DNA from: Heterocephalus glaber
Taxonomy: Eukaryota; Chordata; Mammalia; Rodentia; Bathyergidae
Assembly (NCBI RefSeq): GCF_000247695.1
Contig: NW_004624743.1
Coordinates: 4,625,099-4,689,098, forward strand
DNA length: 64,000 nucleotides
Direction of reading: 5' to 3'
A program made the position numbers and the translations under genes. This document shows, piece after piece, positions 23,045 to 35,754 of this stretch. The notes under the pieces were generated by a model. The model saw only the letters and a list, made by a program, of their open reading frames with translations, made no database searches and was not told where the DNA came from. Every line of letters begins with the position of its first letter. Position 1 is the first letter of the stretch.

Positions 23045-23535
23045 GTGTACTGTGGGAGAGATTTTATTTACTGTAATACAATTTTATAGCATAAAGGTTA
23101 CCACTTTAAGCATTTGTATGTGTACAGCTCAGTGGCATTAAGTACATTCACATTTTGATGCAACCGCCACTACTTTCCATCTCTGGAACAATTTTACTGT
23201 TCGTCACTGAAAAGTCTGTACCCACCAACTAACAACTTTCCATTTTCCCAGCTTGTAGCCCTTAGTGACAATTATCCTACATTCATTCCCTATGAATTTT
23301 TAGAAATCACATAAGAATAGACTAATAATATTTTTCTATTTCTCTCTGACTTATTTCACTTAACATAATGTCTTCAAAGATGATCCCTGTTCTACAACTA
23401 TACATGTTTCCTTTATTTGTATTTCTGAATATGCAAAACATACATTAAATATTCATTTATTGGTTGGTGATCATTGGATGTTCTCACCTTTTCTTATGGT
23501 GAATAATGTTACTATGAGCATGAGTGGATGATGGA
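23045..23535 (-). mobile_element. L1M-type 3' UTR fragment
   Basis: Plus text carries the reverse complement of an old L1 3' UTR: AAAGGTTACCACTTTAAGCA, TACAGCTCAGTGGCATTAAG, TACATTCACATTTTGATGCA, TGACTTATTTCACTTAACAT and TCTTATGGTGAATAATGTTA. No coding remnant. Confidence 0.85.
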
Positions 23536-23555
23536 TCTCTTCTAAAAATCAATAG

Positions 23556-23645
23556 AGGACTGGGGATGTCATTCGGTGGTACAGTGTCTGATGGGCATAC
23601 ATGAGGCCCTGGATTTCATCCCCAGCACTGAAAGGAAAAAAAATA
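23556..23645 (+). mobile_element. ID-type SINE
   Basis: GGACTGGGGATGTCATTCGG TGGTACAGTG, then GAGGCCCTGGATTTCATCCC and an A-rich tail. This is the ordinary ID layout, without the TTCC variant segment. Confidence 0.8.
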
Positions 23646-25001
23646 AAGAACCTTGAGAAATTTGATATAGAATTTCTGTTAGAGAATACAAAGGAATTAG
23701 TGTTAATTTTGTTAGAATTAATGTACGGTGCAGTGAAAGAACCATAATTATAAGTGAAAATATCTTCATTCTAACAAATGCCTATAATGAAATGACATGG
23801 TATTTTAGTAAAGCATAACAGAAAAGAAAATAATCAAAAATGTGGAAAATTTCTGATGAAGATGGTTGTTGAGTATATTGGGTTGTTACATCATGTTTTT
23901 CCTTGCATGTGTATTTTAAGACACTTAAATACAAAAAGGATAGTTTATCCTGATTATTTGCAGATTTAATATTTGCAAATTTGTCTTCTTGTTAAAGTGA
24001 TTTGTAATATCAGAATTAATATTCATCCTGCAATTGCAGACATGCTCAGAAAGGTGAACAGTAGGAGTCACTAATGATAATTAATTGTGACCAGAAATCA
24101 AAGTAGAATGGGATGTTCAAGGAACCCACACCGGAAACGTGAGGACAAACATTTACAACTCTTTTCTCCAATAGTTACTTCCAATAGTTACACATTATCT
24201 GACAGATAACGTGTAGAAAACCCATCATTCCCTTGCTTAATATTTTTGGATGGATTGAATTTTTCCCTAACCATTCTTCCCATCTCCAGTATTGATTTTT
24301 ACACATCCATTCTATGTGCCAAGTCCTCTGTGATACACTTCTTACAGCATCACACAATGATTCCAAAATACTATCCCCAGAATATTTAATCCTGGTCCAA
24401 GAATGGTATACAGGGGGTCAGGTACTCAATGAAATTATGTATGTACAATGTTTTAAAAAATGATGGTAAGTGATTTCCTCTCATTGAAAACGATGTACTG
24501 TTTTCTAAATTCCACAAGGAGTCTTGGTCACATGCCCCACCAAAAATATAAAATCCAAAGTTCTAACAAGACCTAAAGGCCTTCCACCAGCTTATCGCTG
24601 CTAGCTTTCCAGCCTTGAGTCTCACTGTACCTGTTTATCCTGCAGCAGCACTGAACTATCCTTGCTTCCGGCACACACCACAGCTCCCAGTAACCATGAT
24701 ACTCACATGCTTTCAGGGTTGCATATTCCACCAGCTACAATGGGAAACACCCTAATAAACTTACTCCCATTTTTTGAAACACTGTGATGTGTTTTTAAAT
24801 ATTGATAACGGACTCTAAGTTTATTGATAGCATGAAGCAAGGAGATAAATTGGGATACTACCATAAATCTTCTAGGATGGAAGGAATTTATTATGGATAG
24901 TAGCAGTGAAGACAGACCAACTCTTTCTAGATTTAGACTGGGATGTTTTTTGGGGTCAACTTGATAGGATATGGGGATGGATTGCAGGTAGAAATTCTTA
25001 T
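23646..25001. other. Unassigned AT-rich DNA
   Basis: No gene or repeat that I can name. A small imperfect palindrome lies at 24189-24215. Confidence 0.45.
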
Positions 25002-25110
25002 ATTTTTGTCTCAGCTCTTACCAAGTTTTCCCAGCATGTCTTGAACTCAGGATTCTCTGGCCTGAGGCTCCTGAGTAGCTGGAATTACTAGCCTGTGCCC
25101 TCAAGCCTGG
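25002..25110 (-). mobile_element. B1 SINE, diverged
   Basis: Reverse-strand 7SL-type sequence: CATGTCTTGAACTCAGGATT, then CTGAGGCTCCTGAGTAGCTG, GAATTACTAGCCTGTGCCCT and CAAGCCTGG. Confidence 0.8.
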
Positions 25111-25416
25111 GGAAAAATGTAGTTTCTAATGAAGAGCTGGGAATATTTTTAATCTTGAAAATAAATGTCCTCATAATATTTATTAGATTACTAGTCAGGG
25201 AAAATTTTTACCTTTAAAGCAATATTTTAATAATATTGGTGTCCAAAAGCAATATATTTACCCTGATGATGTTTATGAAGTAAATGTGGACACCAAAGAC
25301 TAGGGGAGATGAAGACTCCTGAGCCCACCTAGAAAGATTAACATTTAATTGGAATTATCCATAAAATAACTTGGACTGCTTTTCTTGTCACGCTCCTGTG
25401 AATCTTCATAGTAGGG
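25111..25416. other. Unassigned AT-rich DNA
   Basis: No supported feature. Confidence 0.4.
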
Positions 25417-25420
25417 ATAT

Positions 25421-25466
<46 letters not shown>

Positions 25467-25490
25467 ATATATATGTGTGTATATACATAA
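25417..25490. repeat. TA/TG microsatellite
   Basis: (TA)n interrupted by two TG runs. Confidence 0.95.
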
Positions 25491-28104
25491 GAATAATTTC
25501 AAATAATTCATTTTGAAACATTGGAAGTATTATTTTATGAAATTTAACAAATCTGTTTGCAATTAAAGCTGTAACTTTTAAAGGTAATAAAGACATTTAT
25601 TAAAAGAAAATTGAGAAGCTAATGGGTCTCATTCAGAATATTGAATAAAATGACAGATTTCAGCCTTTTGACATTACTGCAGAAAGTGATATTTCTATTT
25701 TACTTTTCATTCTGCAAATCTGGAATACATTCCTGATAAATAGTGTCGAATATCATGCATTGTGCCTCAAATTCTGATATTTCACAAAGAGACAGCTTTT
25801 CTTAGCTCTTTCTTTTTCCTACCCCTTGGGTTATGTTGCCTTATTCTGAGTTGTACTTGCAATGCTTTCTCTGCTTCCTTAGCAGACACGTGTAAAATCC
25901 AGATCGTTTGGTCACCCACGTCTCCCATGGCAGTGTCATCGCATCCCAGACTCAGGTGTCCATATTAGTGCCCTGGACTCCTGATGGCCAATCGTGTCCC
26001 TATCCTTCCCACATGTCTCCACCCCTCAGTGCAATCTGTGAACACTGGCTGACTTCCTGTTTCCAACTGCAACTCTCCTTACAAATTGTAGACAACAGCC
26101 ACGAAGGCCCAGTGGATCTGAGGAATTCACACCGTCCTGTCTGAGACTCCTAGGAGATGAGAAGTCCTCCGGTTCTTCATCCCCAAGGTTCAGGAGTTCT
26201 GCGCTTTCTGTGTTTGCCAGGGTTTTCTCCCAGCACCAAGATCCAGTCATTTCCTAGGGCAGCTGGCTTCACAAAACTCTGTGGAGGCAGCCTTCATTTC
26301 CTTATTCCATCTCCACACATTCCTTCTCTACTCGATGTTTTCAAATAAACAAGTCTAGTGCAAATCCTTGTTTTATGCTTAGCTTCTAGGATCCAAACTG
26401 CCATGCTTCCTGAAAAGCGGCGCTGTGGGGTGCATGCCTGCTGTGTGTGTTGTCGTCATGGTTCTTACAACAATTCCCATCCATCATATGTGGTTGAAAA
26501 GCAATATTGCCTGATAATCAAAGGTCCAAAGTGAATTTGACCTATTTTTTGTACGTAACAAGTCGGGGCACAGGAGCAAACTCAGACTGGTGAATTCAGA
26601 AAGGATCTCCAGAAAGACATCACTATTTTGATGTGTACTGAAAAAGTCACTCATTTGGCAATGATTCACGGATTATTGTGAATGTCCCAAGCAATCTTTA
26701 AAACCTGGGAGTAGAGAGTTAAAACTTGGCCCCTCCTAAGCAGTGTATTGTCTATAAGGAGTCTTCTCTTTCTGGTTTTGAAATTATAAATTCCGGCTAT
26801 GTGGGGTTAAGAGTAAGAACAGAAGACAAGGTTGAGAAGGTGGTAGAGATGGAAGAAGACTCAGAAAGAAGGATCAATCACATTTGGAGAACTAAATTTC
26901 TAAGCCAGCACACACACAGAAATTAATCCTATGTCTTAGTCTCTGAATGAAGCATGTGCTTCCATGACTGACTACATCCAAGAGAGGCATCGCACATCTG
27001 TGAAATGCTTTGAAGGCATCTTTGAAGGGCTACAGTACATCTTCTCTTGGTTCCTCTTTGAGGCAGTGATATCAAGCTCATTAAAGAAATTATAGTACAG
27101 ATGATCCAGCACCCTACACCAGGCTCTGGCTATTACATAGTTGGGTGGGAAATAGGCTCAGGAAAAAGTTATTCAACTAAAACAAATTTCTTATCTACAA
27201 ATGTAGATGTTTGACAATACATAGTGGGCCATGCCAGAGAGAAGGCTGGCTCTCCTCCTTCATGGAATGTATGTTTGTGTGTAGCAAGTGCGGCTGATGG
27301 GAGAGCCCTGAAACCCGGCCCACGAGGGCTCCACCCATATGTCGCTCTCACAGGCAAACAATAATCATTTTCACTCATGTATTTCCTAAGGTTGAAAGCT
27401 ATAGTAAGTTTAACAAATATTTATAGGTATCGGGCCTCACAGCCAGTGAAATTGAAACAAACATTCTTGAGTCCCTCCTTAGAGATGCGCACAATTAATT
27501 GAAGATAGATAATTGCTTATGTAATGGCTTCTTGTACAATAAGCACCTGTTTACAAATCAAATTATTCAATTTGGAGGCTCACACACATGCTCTCTATCT
27601 CAACTAACCCCTTATGACAATGCATAAACAGCTAATTCATAAAAATGTGTTCTTTAATATTTTAAGATCACCTAAATTATCACAAATATATACAATGAAG
27701 TCTAAGATAAAGTCTATTAGCATCTCCTAAGTTAGGATATGTAATATATTAGGTATTGTTTTGTAATTTCCTGCTATTGTTTGAGGCTTACATGTTTATT
27801 TGTATCATGTATATTTTAAACAAGTTTTCTATGAAGTAACATACACTCTAACAGATTTTCCAACATGACTAGGAAAAATCCAAAAGAACAATTTTCCAAA
27901 GACATTTGAGAGCAGCATCTGCTCTCTGTGAAAATTGGGTGTATTAGAATTGTCTATTTAATCCTGCATTCATTTGGATGTTATTACACACTATATGTAG
28001 ATTACCATGTGACTTTTACAAAGGCAACAAAGAATGGATCCCTGCATTCAACACAAGATTAGGTAGATTTGACCCATCCCTCTTAAAACGAGGAAATAGG
28101 TATG
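25491..28104. other. Unassigned DNA including a GC-richer block at 25.85-26.36 kb
   Basis: No named repeat or gene. The block 25,850-26,360 is distinctly richer in C and G, has several overlapping short open frames on both strands, and ends with an AATAAA at 26,345. It could be a solitary LTR or a gene-derived retrocopy 3' end; I cannot decide. Confidence 0.4.
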
Positions 28105-28250
28105 AAATGAAACCCTGGAGTCCCACAGACTTTAAAACTCAGCTCAGTGCCTCAAGAAGTGAGCAAAGCAGAACAGTTAATCATCACTTTAGCCTCAATT
28201 TTATTACCAGCAAAAATAGGTTAACAGAGTACTTTGCTCAGGTAGAAATC
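28105..28250 (+). mobile_element. MIR SINE
   Basis: CCTGGAGTCCCACAGACTTT, then TCACTTTAGCCTCAATTTTA TTACC and AATAGGTTAACAGAGTACTT. The order fits MIR, with high divergence. Confidence 0.55.
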
Positions 28251-31200
28251 TGAGTACTAAAGGATTATGTCCTGAAACACATAGAAAGACAAATACATTT
28301 TATTGCTCTTTTAGTTAAGGAAAATATTTTTTCCTACTACATAATTTTTCATGATTTAATTTCTATCATTTTTAAAATGGCTTAAAAAAAGGGCAAGACA
28401 AAAATAAAACACTCTTAAATGGAGAATGAATGACACAGATAAAATATAATGGTTTGGGATTATGGTAAAAAGAAGCAGGAATAAAATTAAGATTCATATA
28501 GTGAAGTTAGTTTATTCACTTGAAGGTTATGTGAACACATAGCTAAATAAGAGGCAAAAACAGAATAAGAAGTCAAGCTGTAGAATGTATGTACTAAATA
28601 ATATGTAGTTTAGTATTGTTTTATGGATCTCAGGTTCAGTTTCAGTGCTAAAAGTTCTCTAAGATGAAAAATAAGGTAAACATTAGAAGAGGTAATTTTA
28701 TTTTTTTCTTTAACTCTCATTTATTTCCCATTAAACTGTGCAACCTAAGGAAAAATAGGTATTTATCTTTTTTCTAGATAAACACAAGGGAAAATCATAT
28801 CCCACTTGGGATGAAGACAAACCACATGCCTGTTTTAATTTTATGTTTTTTTAAGTTATATTCAATAATCAAATTTAATTTGCTTTGTAGTGGTAGTAAA
28901 GAAAACATAAAATAAATGCCTGGCATTGGTTTTCCCACGCATAGGAGACTTGGGAGAAGAAGATTGTTAATTAATTACCTGAAGATTATTGTTTTTAACA
29001 TTCATTTTAGTGATGAATATTGACTGTTTAAATTGGGTAAAGTTTGCTAAAAATCTATATTAATTTTCCTGGCTTCTAAAATATAATTGAGTTAAACATA
29101 AGCCTTACAGGCTCAGGGCAGGGAGAAAGACTGTCAAATACTATTTCTCTTTCTATTGTGTCCCTCTGGGACTTGTTCTTTCCCTCCCCCTCTTTTTCCT
29201 TTTCTTTCTTCTTTATTAGTGTCTCCAAAGAAGGGTAAGAAGTATCCGCAATTCCTTTTCTATTGAGGAGGAAGAGACCTTTAGAAACTTATTTTTTGTC
29301 ACTGCCTACTTATGTTTATGATTTGGCTAGGTATATTTACTCTGCATCATAAATTAGTCTTAAAGAGAAACGTCTGATTCTCCTATGATAACATATCCAC
29401 GGAATTGTCAAACTCTGGCTTCATATGTAACTTTTGTTTGCAGTTAGGTAGGAGATAGGTAGATAGATAGGTAACACATCCATCTCATGCTTTGTACTTC
29501 ATTCTGTAAAGCATGTGAAACACACTTGTCATGCAGTAACCAAAGCTTCCTGTGGCCCTTGGGTATCAGCCCTTGTGACTCTGATTGACAGCCCGTGCAC
29601 TTGCTTTATGTGGTAGTTATTTTCTCCACGTTGAGGAGTCTGTCTCTTTTTCATGAATGCAATGGGTTGTTAGCTGCAGCAGGATAACAAGAGATATCTG
29701 TCGTTCCATTAGATACAAGGAGAGTTATGGAAATATCACAGATTAATAAAGTATTCATTAGTGGAAAGACGATATTTTTAGCCAGCGTTTCAAAATTGTA
29801 GGCTGTGGCTTTATTTTTGCCTGGTATAGTGAAAAAGAAATTGAAAGAAATCTCATTTATTCTATCTGTCATACTTCAGCCTTTCCAACTCTTCCTTTTA
29901 TAACTCATTTTTCCCTTGGTTATTGTTTGGAGACAAATGTTGTTCAAACGTGTTGGTAGAGGGAATAAATGGTATTAGAGTAATTTGAGGCATAAAGCCA
30001 TCACATAGTTATCTTAAAAACTGTGAAAGAAAAATATGGTTTCATGCAGAATATTTATATTGACAGTGCTAACATTTCTTTAAAAAAGTATATCAGTTTC
30101 TCAGAGACAGGAGAATGTGACTTGTTGCCAAAGATGTCATTGCAACCTTCATAGTATCATAGACAAGAAAATTTTCAGAAGTACTATAGAGTAATAGCAA
30201 TTCTATGTTTACTGCAAGACTCTGGAGTCACAAAATCTGACTGATTTCCATTTTCTTTCTTAATTCCCTAAAGGAAATGATATTAAAATAGCCTTACCTT
30301 GTAATTTTCTACCATTTCTCCTAGCTGTTTTCCTTACTTGGATCCTAAGGAAAAAATGAAAAACTAAAGAATCTTCAATTGATGCCAATTTATTTATTAA
30401 CTGGAAAGAATATTTTCCACATCTTAAAATAGAGTAAGAAATGAAATTTGGCATGGTTATTGTTAATTTGCTGCCAATCATTGTTCAATAAAATTTCTCA
30501 GTTCTGTGCTTATTTTGTGAAAAGACAGTGACAGTCTGTGATCTGTCTTATGGGGAAGAGGTGTCTAGTTTGGCAAAGGCATTTCCAATAATGCACAAGC
30601 AAGAGTGCGTGTACCCTGTATTTCTGTAGCCATGATGGCTTCAGATAACCTGGTTGCTGTGTGTGGTTCTTATCAGCTCCTATTTGTCAAAGTTGTGCCT
30701 TTGGATGTGGCTGCCTTTGGAATATATGCCACATTCTGATCTCATGGATGATTCTGTCTTTGACCTGGATCCCAGTACCATATTCTAATAAGGTGAACTA
30801 ATGACTACTTATGCTAATAAATTTGAGTATCTACCTTGTGCTTAGTATGTTGGTCATTTTGCTTTCTCTTTTTGCTTTCCTTTTTTACTTATTAGTAACA
30901 GAAGCATCTAGCATCTGCCTGAGACCTTAAGTGCAAGCTTCCTGTAAGTTGCACCAGAGCACAATACTTCAAACTCAGTTTAAGTCTATGCATGAAGAGT
31001 CCCTCTCCAGCAGGGGTGAGGCAGCAGGCACAAACTACAACTTGGGAGAATGTGGAGTCTCTGCAGATTTCTCAGTTTTACTCAATGAAATCCACATGGC
31101 TTCCCCCATTAGATAACTTTTTGCATCTCTATCCCTAAGACACACAAAGACTGCACTGCAAGTGGTGGAACACTAGTGCGCTAAGTGAATGGGAGGAATC

Positions 31201-31731
31201 CTTGTTTGTAGAAGCCCTGGAAAAAGTCCTACCAAGAACAATTTTCTGGAATTTTAGTTTCCGCATTAAGGCAGTGTCACTTACCATTTATCTCCCCAGG
31301 TCTGCAAATGATGCAAGACCCATTTAAGCCAAATGATCAGAAAAGCAATGGAGGTATTTTTCTCAATTTATTGCTTTAGTTTATATACCTATTTTACTAT
31401 TACAATTAAAGTCTGAAAGTTAACATTTTATCAAGAAATTACACTTATTTTGCACTAGTTTTCATGATAAACACCAATTATCTCATCATTCAAGCAGCTG
31501 AGAACATTCACTGAGCTGTCATCACATAATGAATACCATGTAGACACTGACCTTAGGAGGACTGAATAGATTAACCATCAGTAACTTTCTTTTTTATGTC
31601 TCTAGAATAAAATTTTAAAAAAAGAGATATTTACCTATTTATTTAGGTACAGATATTTGCTTTCTAATGTCATGTTTCTTAGGAAATTTTAAAGTTTTGA
31701 AATTGCATTTTATGACATTTGCTCGTAAGGA
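28251..31731. other. Unassigned AT-rich DNA
   Basis: About 3.5 kb without a gene or repeat that I can name, apart from a small GATA microsatellite and a pyrimidine-rich tract at 29,160-29,218. Open frames are short and lack recognisable motifs. Confidence 0.45.
29450..29474. repeat. Short GATA/GGTA microsatellite
   Basis: AGATAGGTAGATAGATAGGT; a few imperfect units only. Confidence 0.85.
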
Positions 31732-31855
31732 TGTATTTTTTCTTGGTCCTGTGCTCTGTTGCTTGTGTCTGTGGGATTAGCCTCCACTCAGTTTCTCCCA
31801 CCTCTGCCTCCTCAGTGTCTCAGACCAGAGGTCTGTGCCACTGCGCCTGGCTTGA
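31732..31855 (-). mobile_element. B1 SINE, diverged
   Basis: Reverse-strand B1: GCTCTGTTGCTTGTGTCTGT, then CCCACCTCTGCCTCCTCAGT and GCCACTGCGCCTGGC at the 5' end of the element. A 70-codon frame over it is not a gene. Confidence 0.75.
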
Positions 31856-31988
31856 AGGATACAATATTTCAATAGATTATTATTTTAGCGCGGGGAAGGT
31901 TTTATATTCAAATACACACCTCATTTTCTAAATCCTGCTTTCACATGGGTACAATTGCTACTCCTAGCCTTTTTAAAATTGATATCTG

Positions 31989-32083
31989 GGGCCCGAGATT
32001 TAGCTCAGTAGTTCCGGTGCCTGCCTCACAATTGCAAGGTCCGAAGTTCGATCCTAGGTACAAAAAAAAAAAAAAAAAAAAAT
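31989..32083 (+). mobile_element. ID SINE, variant subfamily
   Basis: GGCCCGAGATTTAGCTCAGT, AGTTCCGGTGCCTGCC, box B-like GAAGTTCGATCCTAGGTAC and a poly-A tail of about 22. I did not find a clear target duplication. Confidence 0.88.
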
Positions 32084-32166
32084 GGACCTTAATTTTTCTT
32101 TGAGATCTCAAGTTCTCAGAAAGAAAGCATTTCTCACCAATAACAGCTGTTTAGATACGGAGACTC

Positions 32167-32522
32167 TGTCGTGGTCAGCTCCCTGTCTCTGTGACAAAAT
32201 ACCTGAAGGTGGAGCCGGGAGTCTGGGCTCAGAGGCTGCAGATCAGGCTGAGGGTTGGGGGGGCAGAAGTTGCCCCTTGGGTGGCAGCAGAGGGAGGGGC
32301 TGTGCTAGGGGCTTCCTCTCATCTCCTGCTTTTGTTCCATCCAGGTCCCAAAGGCCACTGGATGATGTCAGCTGCATTCAGGGTGTGTTCACCTCCTCAG
32401 TATGCTGTGTGCCCTGCATGATCATCCTGGAAACAAGAGGATGACACACCCACAGTGTGGTTTGCCAGTTCCCCAGGCGAGTCTCAATAGGATCAATTTA
32501 TCAAGCAAGATCAGCCGTCACA
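32167..32522 (-). mobile_element. ERVL-type LTR
   Basis: Plus text begins TGTCGTGGTCAGCTCCCTGT CTCTGTGACAAAATACC and ends ATCAGCCGTCACA, the two boundaries seen in rodent ERVL/MaLR LTRs in reverse. GC content is well above the flanks. The 120- and 76-codon frames over it are chance frames in this GC-rich LTR. Confidence 0.75.
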
Positions 32523-32883
32523 ATTTTATTTTTCCATTTTAATTTTATAGTTTTGAATCATATGATTTACAAAACAAACAATTCCGAAGATTGTCAGGAA
32601 AAATGTAAGTTCTTTTTTCATTGAATAAGATTTCAATAGGTTGTGCTCATGAAGATAAAAATATTTTAAGGAAAGGAATAATTGCATTTGGTTCCCACTC
32701 TGAATCAAACAGTTTAGAAGGATTGCACTATTTCGTGTTAGTGCTTTCTCCAAGTTAGTCCTAGCCTAATAACAATTAATATATAAAATGCTATCATTTA
32801 TTTCTATGATTTCTTCCTATGTTTATATATTCTTTACTCTGTGTTTAAAATTATATAATTGTTTATTTTACCTAAACTTTTTT
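32523..32883. other. Unassigned AT-rich DNA
   Basis: No supported feature. Confidence 0.4.
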
Positions 32884-32992
32884 GAGAATATTAATCTCTT
32901 TTTTTTTGTTTTTTGGTAAGAGGGATCAAACTCGCTTAGGATGCAGGCAATGGCACCGCTGAGCTAAACCCCCGGCCCGAGAATATTAATCT
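32884..32992 (-). mobile_element. ID SINE, variant subfamily, 14-bp target duplication
   Basis: The ID body is 32898-32978: a T-run, GGTAAGAGGGATCAAACTCG, then GGCACCGCTGAGCTAAACCC and CCGGCCC. GAGAATATTAATCT flanks both sides at 32884-32897 and 32979-32992. Confidence 0.93.
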
Positions 32993-35750
32993 TTTCTTCT
33001 GGATTTTCCAGAGAAAAAATGGAGGCTACGAATGAAACCATAACTGAGAATATATATAACGACATGAATGAATATCTTTAAATTATGGCTATCTTAATTT
33101 CTAATAAATTTGTATCAAGAAAAACAGGCAACGAAGCAAATACTCAAAAAGAGATGAATAATAAGTGAGAAGAGTTTTTGACAAATAATCTGCAAATATT
33201 TTAAAATTGAAAGGGAAAAAATGTTTATAATCCTAGTTATTAATTAGAAGAAAATAGTAGACAATATTAGAGATTAGCCGGTTAGGTAATTCATGCTCTT
33301 TAAATCCTTGGCTTTAGTTTGGAGAGAAATATGAGAGACAGGACATTTATGTCTCCAGATTTTCTAGAAGGTAAAAAGGAAACACTAGAAATCTGAACAT
33401 GTTGCTTGGCTAGATTATTTTATTTCTGCTTAAGGTTTTCAGAATTTTTCATGCATAGCTATACCCTGGTCTGGAGTTTCTAACTTATCCAGTAATTGGA
33501 AAATATATATATTACTTTTAATGTAAAACAATTACAAACCCACAATATTGACATAAAATGTTTTAACTCCAATGGTATTTAAAATAGTAGAAAATAAAAT
33601 CAAATGCATCCCTTATGTTTATAACACTCACAAAATTATAAAGCCAATGTTACAAATCAAATATAAACTGTAAAATTTCAAATTAACAATGTCAGTTTTA
33701 TTTTACTGTTAGTGTTTTGCTGAACCTAAATTGTTCTTCATGGTATAATTCCAGTGTCTCAGTTCCAGACTCCTCCTTGCACAGTGCTATAAAAATTTCC
33801 ATTCCAAATTATACTAAGACTTTTATGTGTAGAGCAGTGACACTAGTTATTGTTGTTTTGGTGTGAATTGCTTTATTGTGTCTGTTTTTCCCCCTTCTTT
33901 AGCCTGTGATAAACTGGTGCTATAATAATAATAAATATCATCCTATAATAAATACAAATGCGGCCACTCTAATACAGTGACATTTGGTCTCAGACATCAA
34001 GTACACAGTTAAAATAACTTTTTAAAAGTTTTTGTTTTTATGAAGCATCTAGGAATCCTAGAGGTATGTTACGAAATTCACATAGAGCCTCAGAATTTAG
34101 TGGAGAAATATCAGATCAGTGACAAATGAAACACCGGAAAAAAAATAAAAACCCTACTATCACCTAACAGATTATGCTGATAAAGAGAAAAAAACTATTA
34201 ATAAACAAACAAAGAAAATTTTGTAACAAAGGGGACAATTTTCCAAACACCAGAAAAGAAATCTAGTAAAAGTAATGTTTATAAATGAAAGAGTAAACTG
34301 AATTTATAAAATGAAAGCCATGACATAGCAGCTTAAATGTAGGTCTCCCCCGACCCCTTAATTGATGTCAGGGATAATGGTGGTCCAGGGTGCAAACAAA
34401 TGTGGTTGCAATTAGGACACAATGCACAATAGCAGGAGCTTAGAGAAGGCTACCCAACATCTAGTCAATACAGAATCCCAAACTATTAAAGTGGGAAGCA
34501 AAGGTCAAATATTTTCAGTTTTTCTTCCAGGGTTTAGTTTTGGATGATAGCCAAGTCTTTGTCCGCCACTATGAATCAAGTTCTACCTAAACTTGAGATG
34601 TCATTCATTTTCTTTTATTTTACCTTGTTATTGTTCACATTATAAGGCAGAATGTCCCCCTGGTTCTTGCCTACAGAAGAGGAGCAACCTTACAGGAGAG
34701 AAGAAAGGATCATAACTGGGTGATTTTCCCTGCTGAGACAGATAATGACCACGAGATACAGCATTCATGGCGTTCAGCAGGCAGGTTTTCTCTGTAGCAT
34801 TCTGGTGGGGGATGCTTCTGTGGTTATTGAAATGTTGATTCAGTTGCAGTTTACAGGAAACTTTTACGGTAGCATCAGCCTCACTAATTTTCAACCAGAT
34901 TCTTTTCTCACTATCTTCTCCAAATATGAATTTGATGTTGACATGTGGGTTAATACAACAATTTAAAGCAAATTCAATTTTTAAAAGTCTCACTTGGTAA
35001 ATCTAGCTCCAAAGTGAATTTTAATTGAGATAAAAGGGATGATAACAAGGGAACATGAGAGGTAAGTGTTTTCCTAAGACTTGCTAAATGTGGAAACTTT
35101 CAAAAACAAATTCTCTTTGTTTATTCATAAAATGTTAAATTGTGATAATAACAAAATGACAGCAATCATACATTACTGTCATCAGAATGAGTCCCCAAGT
35201 GATTGCTTAAATACGTTTACATAGATGAAATCTTTACACTTCTCTATTCTTCTAATTTGCATAAACAATGTACTATAAATATTTGGCATTTTCCTATATA
35301 GAATTTTAATAATAACTGAAACTAATATCTTTAATTAAATTATAAAGTAATAGATTATCAGATAAGTCAGAAATGTTGAAAAACTAAACAAGAGTTCCAA
35401 ATTAATCACTCAGACGTCATCATTAGTATTTTTAATTAGTGTTTAGTTCCAGTGTTCAGACTTTTCTTAAATGTATACATGGATTTGCACATCTTTGTAG
35501 GAACTCTGCTGCTGAAATACAGCTGTCTCCCGGACACTCACTGATGCTTGCCCGTGATATCCTCCTGAAAGGACTCCTGATTCTTTTCTTGCCAGCTCCC
35601 TCCCCAGAAGTGATGCTGAGGCACTGCCCTGGGAACAGTCCCTAGGCGGTGAGGAAGAGAGGTAGAGGGTGAAGAGCTCAGCCACCTGGAAACTCAGGTG
35701 ATGCAGCTCTAAGGCATTGTGCTGGCCCATCCCATTATGTGTGGTTCTTC
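32993..35750. other. Unassigned AT-rich DNA
   Basis: About 2.8 kb with no gene or repeat that I can name. A 117-codon minus-strand frame at 34,640-34,993 overlaps a 73-codon plus-strand frame. Neither has a motif I recognise, so I do not call a gene. Confidence 0.4.
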
Positions 35751-35754
35751 TAAA

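Noticed and set aside
24189..24215. 12-bp arm imperfect palindrome
   Set aside because: A single short hairpin of this size is expected by chance in 64 kb, and no other feature adjoins it.
25345..25596. 83-codon minus-strand frame with Ile/Tyr repeats
   Set aside because: The repetitive middle is a TA/TG microsatellite.
32082..32444. 120-codon plus-strand open frame, GC-rich
   Set aside because: It falls within a reverse-orientation ERVL-type LTR; the GC content alone explains the open frame.
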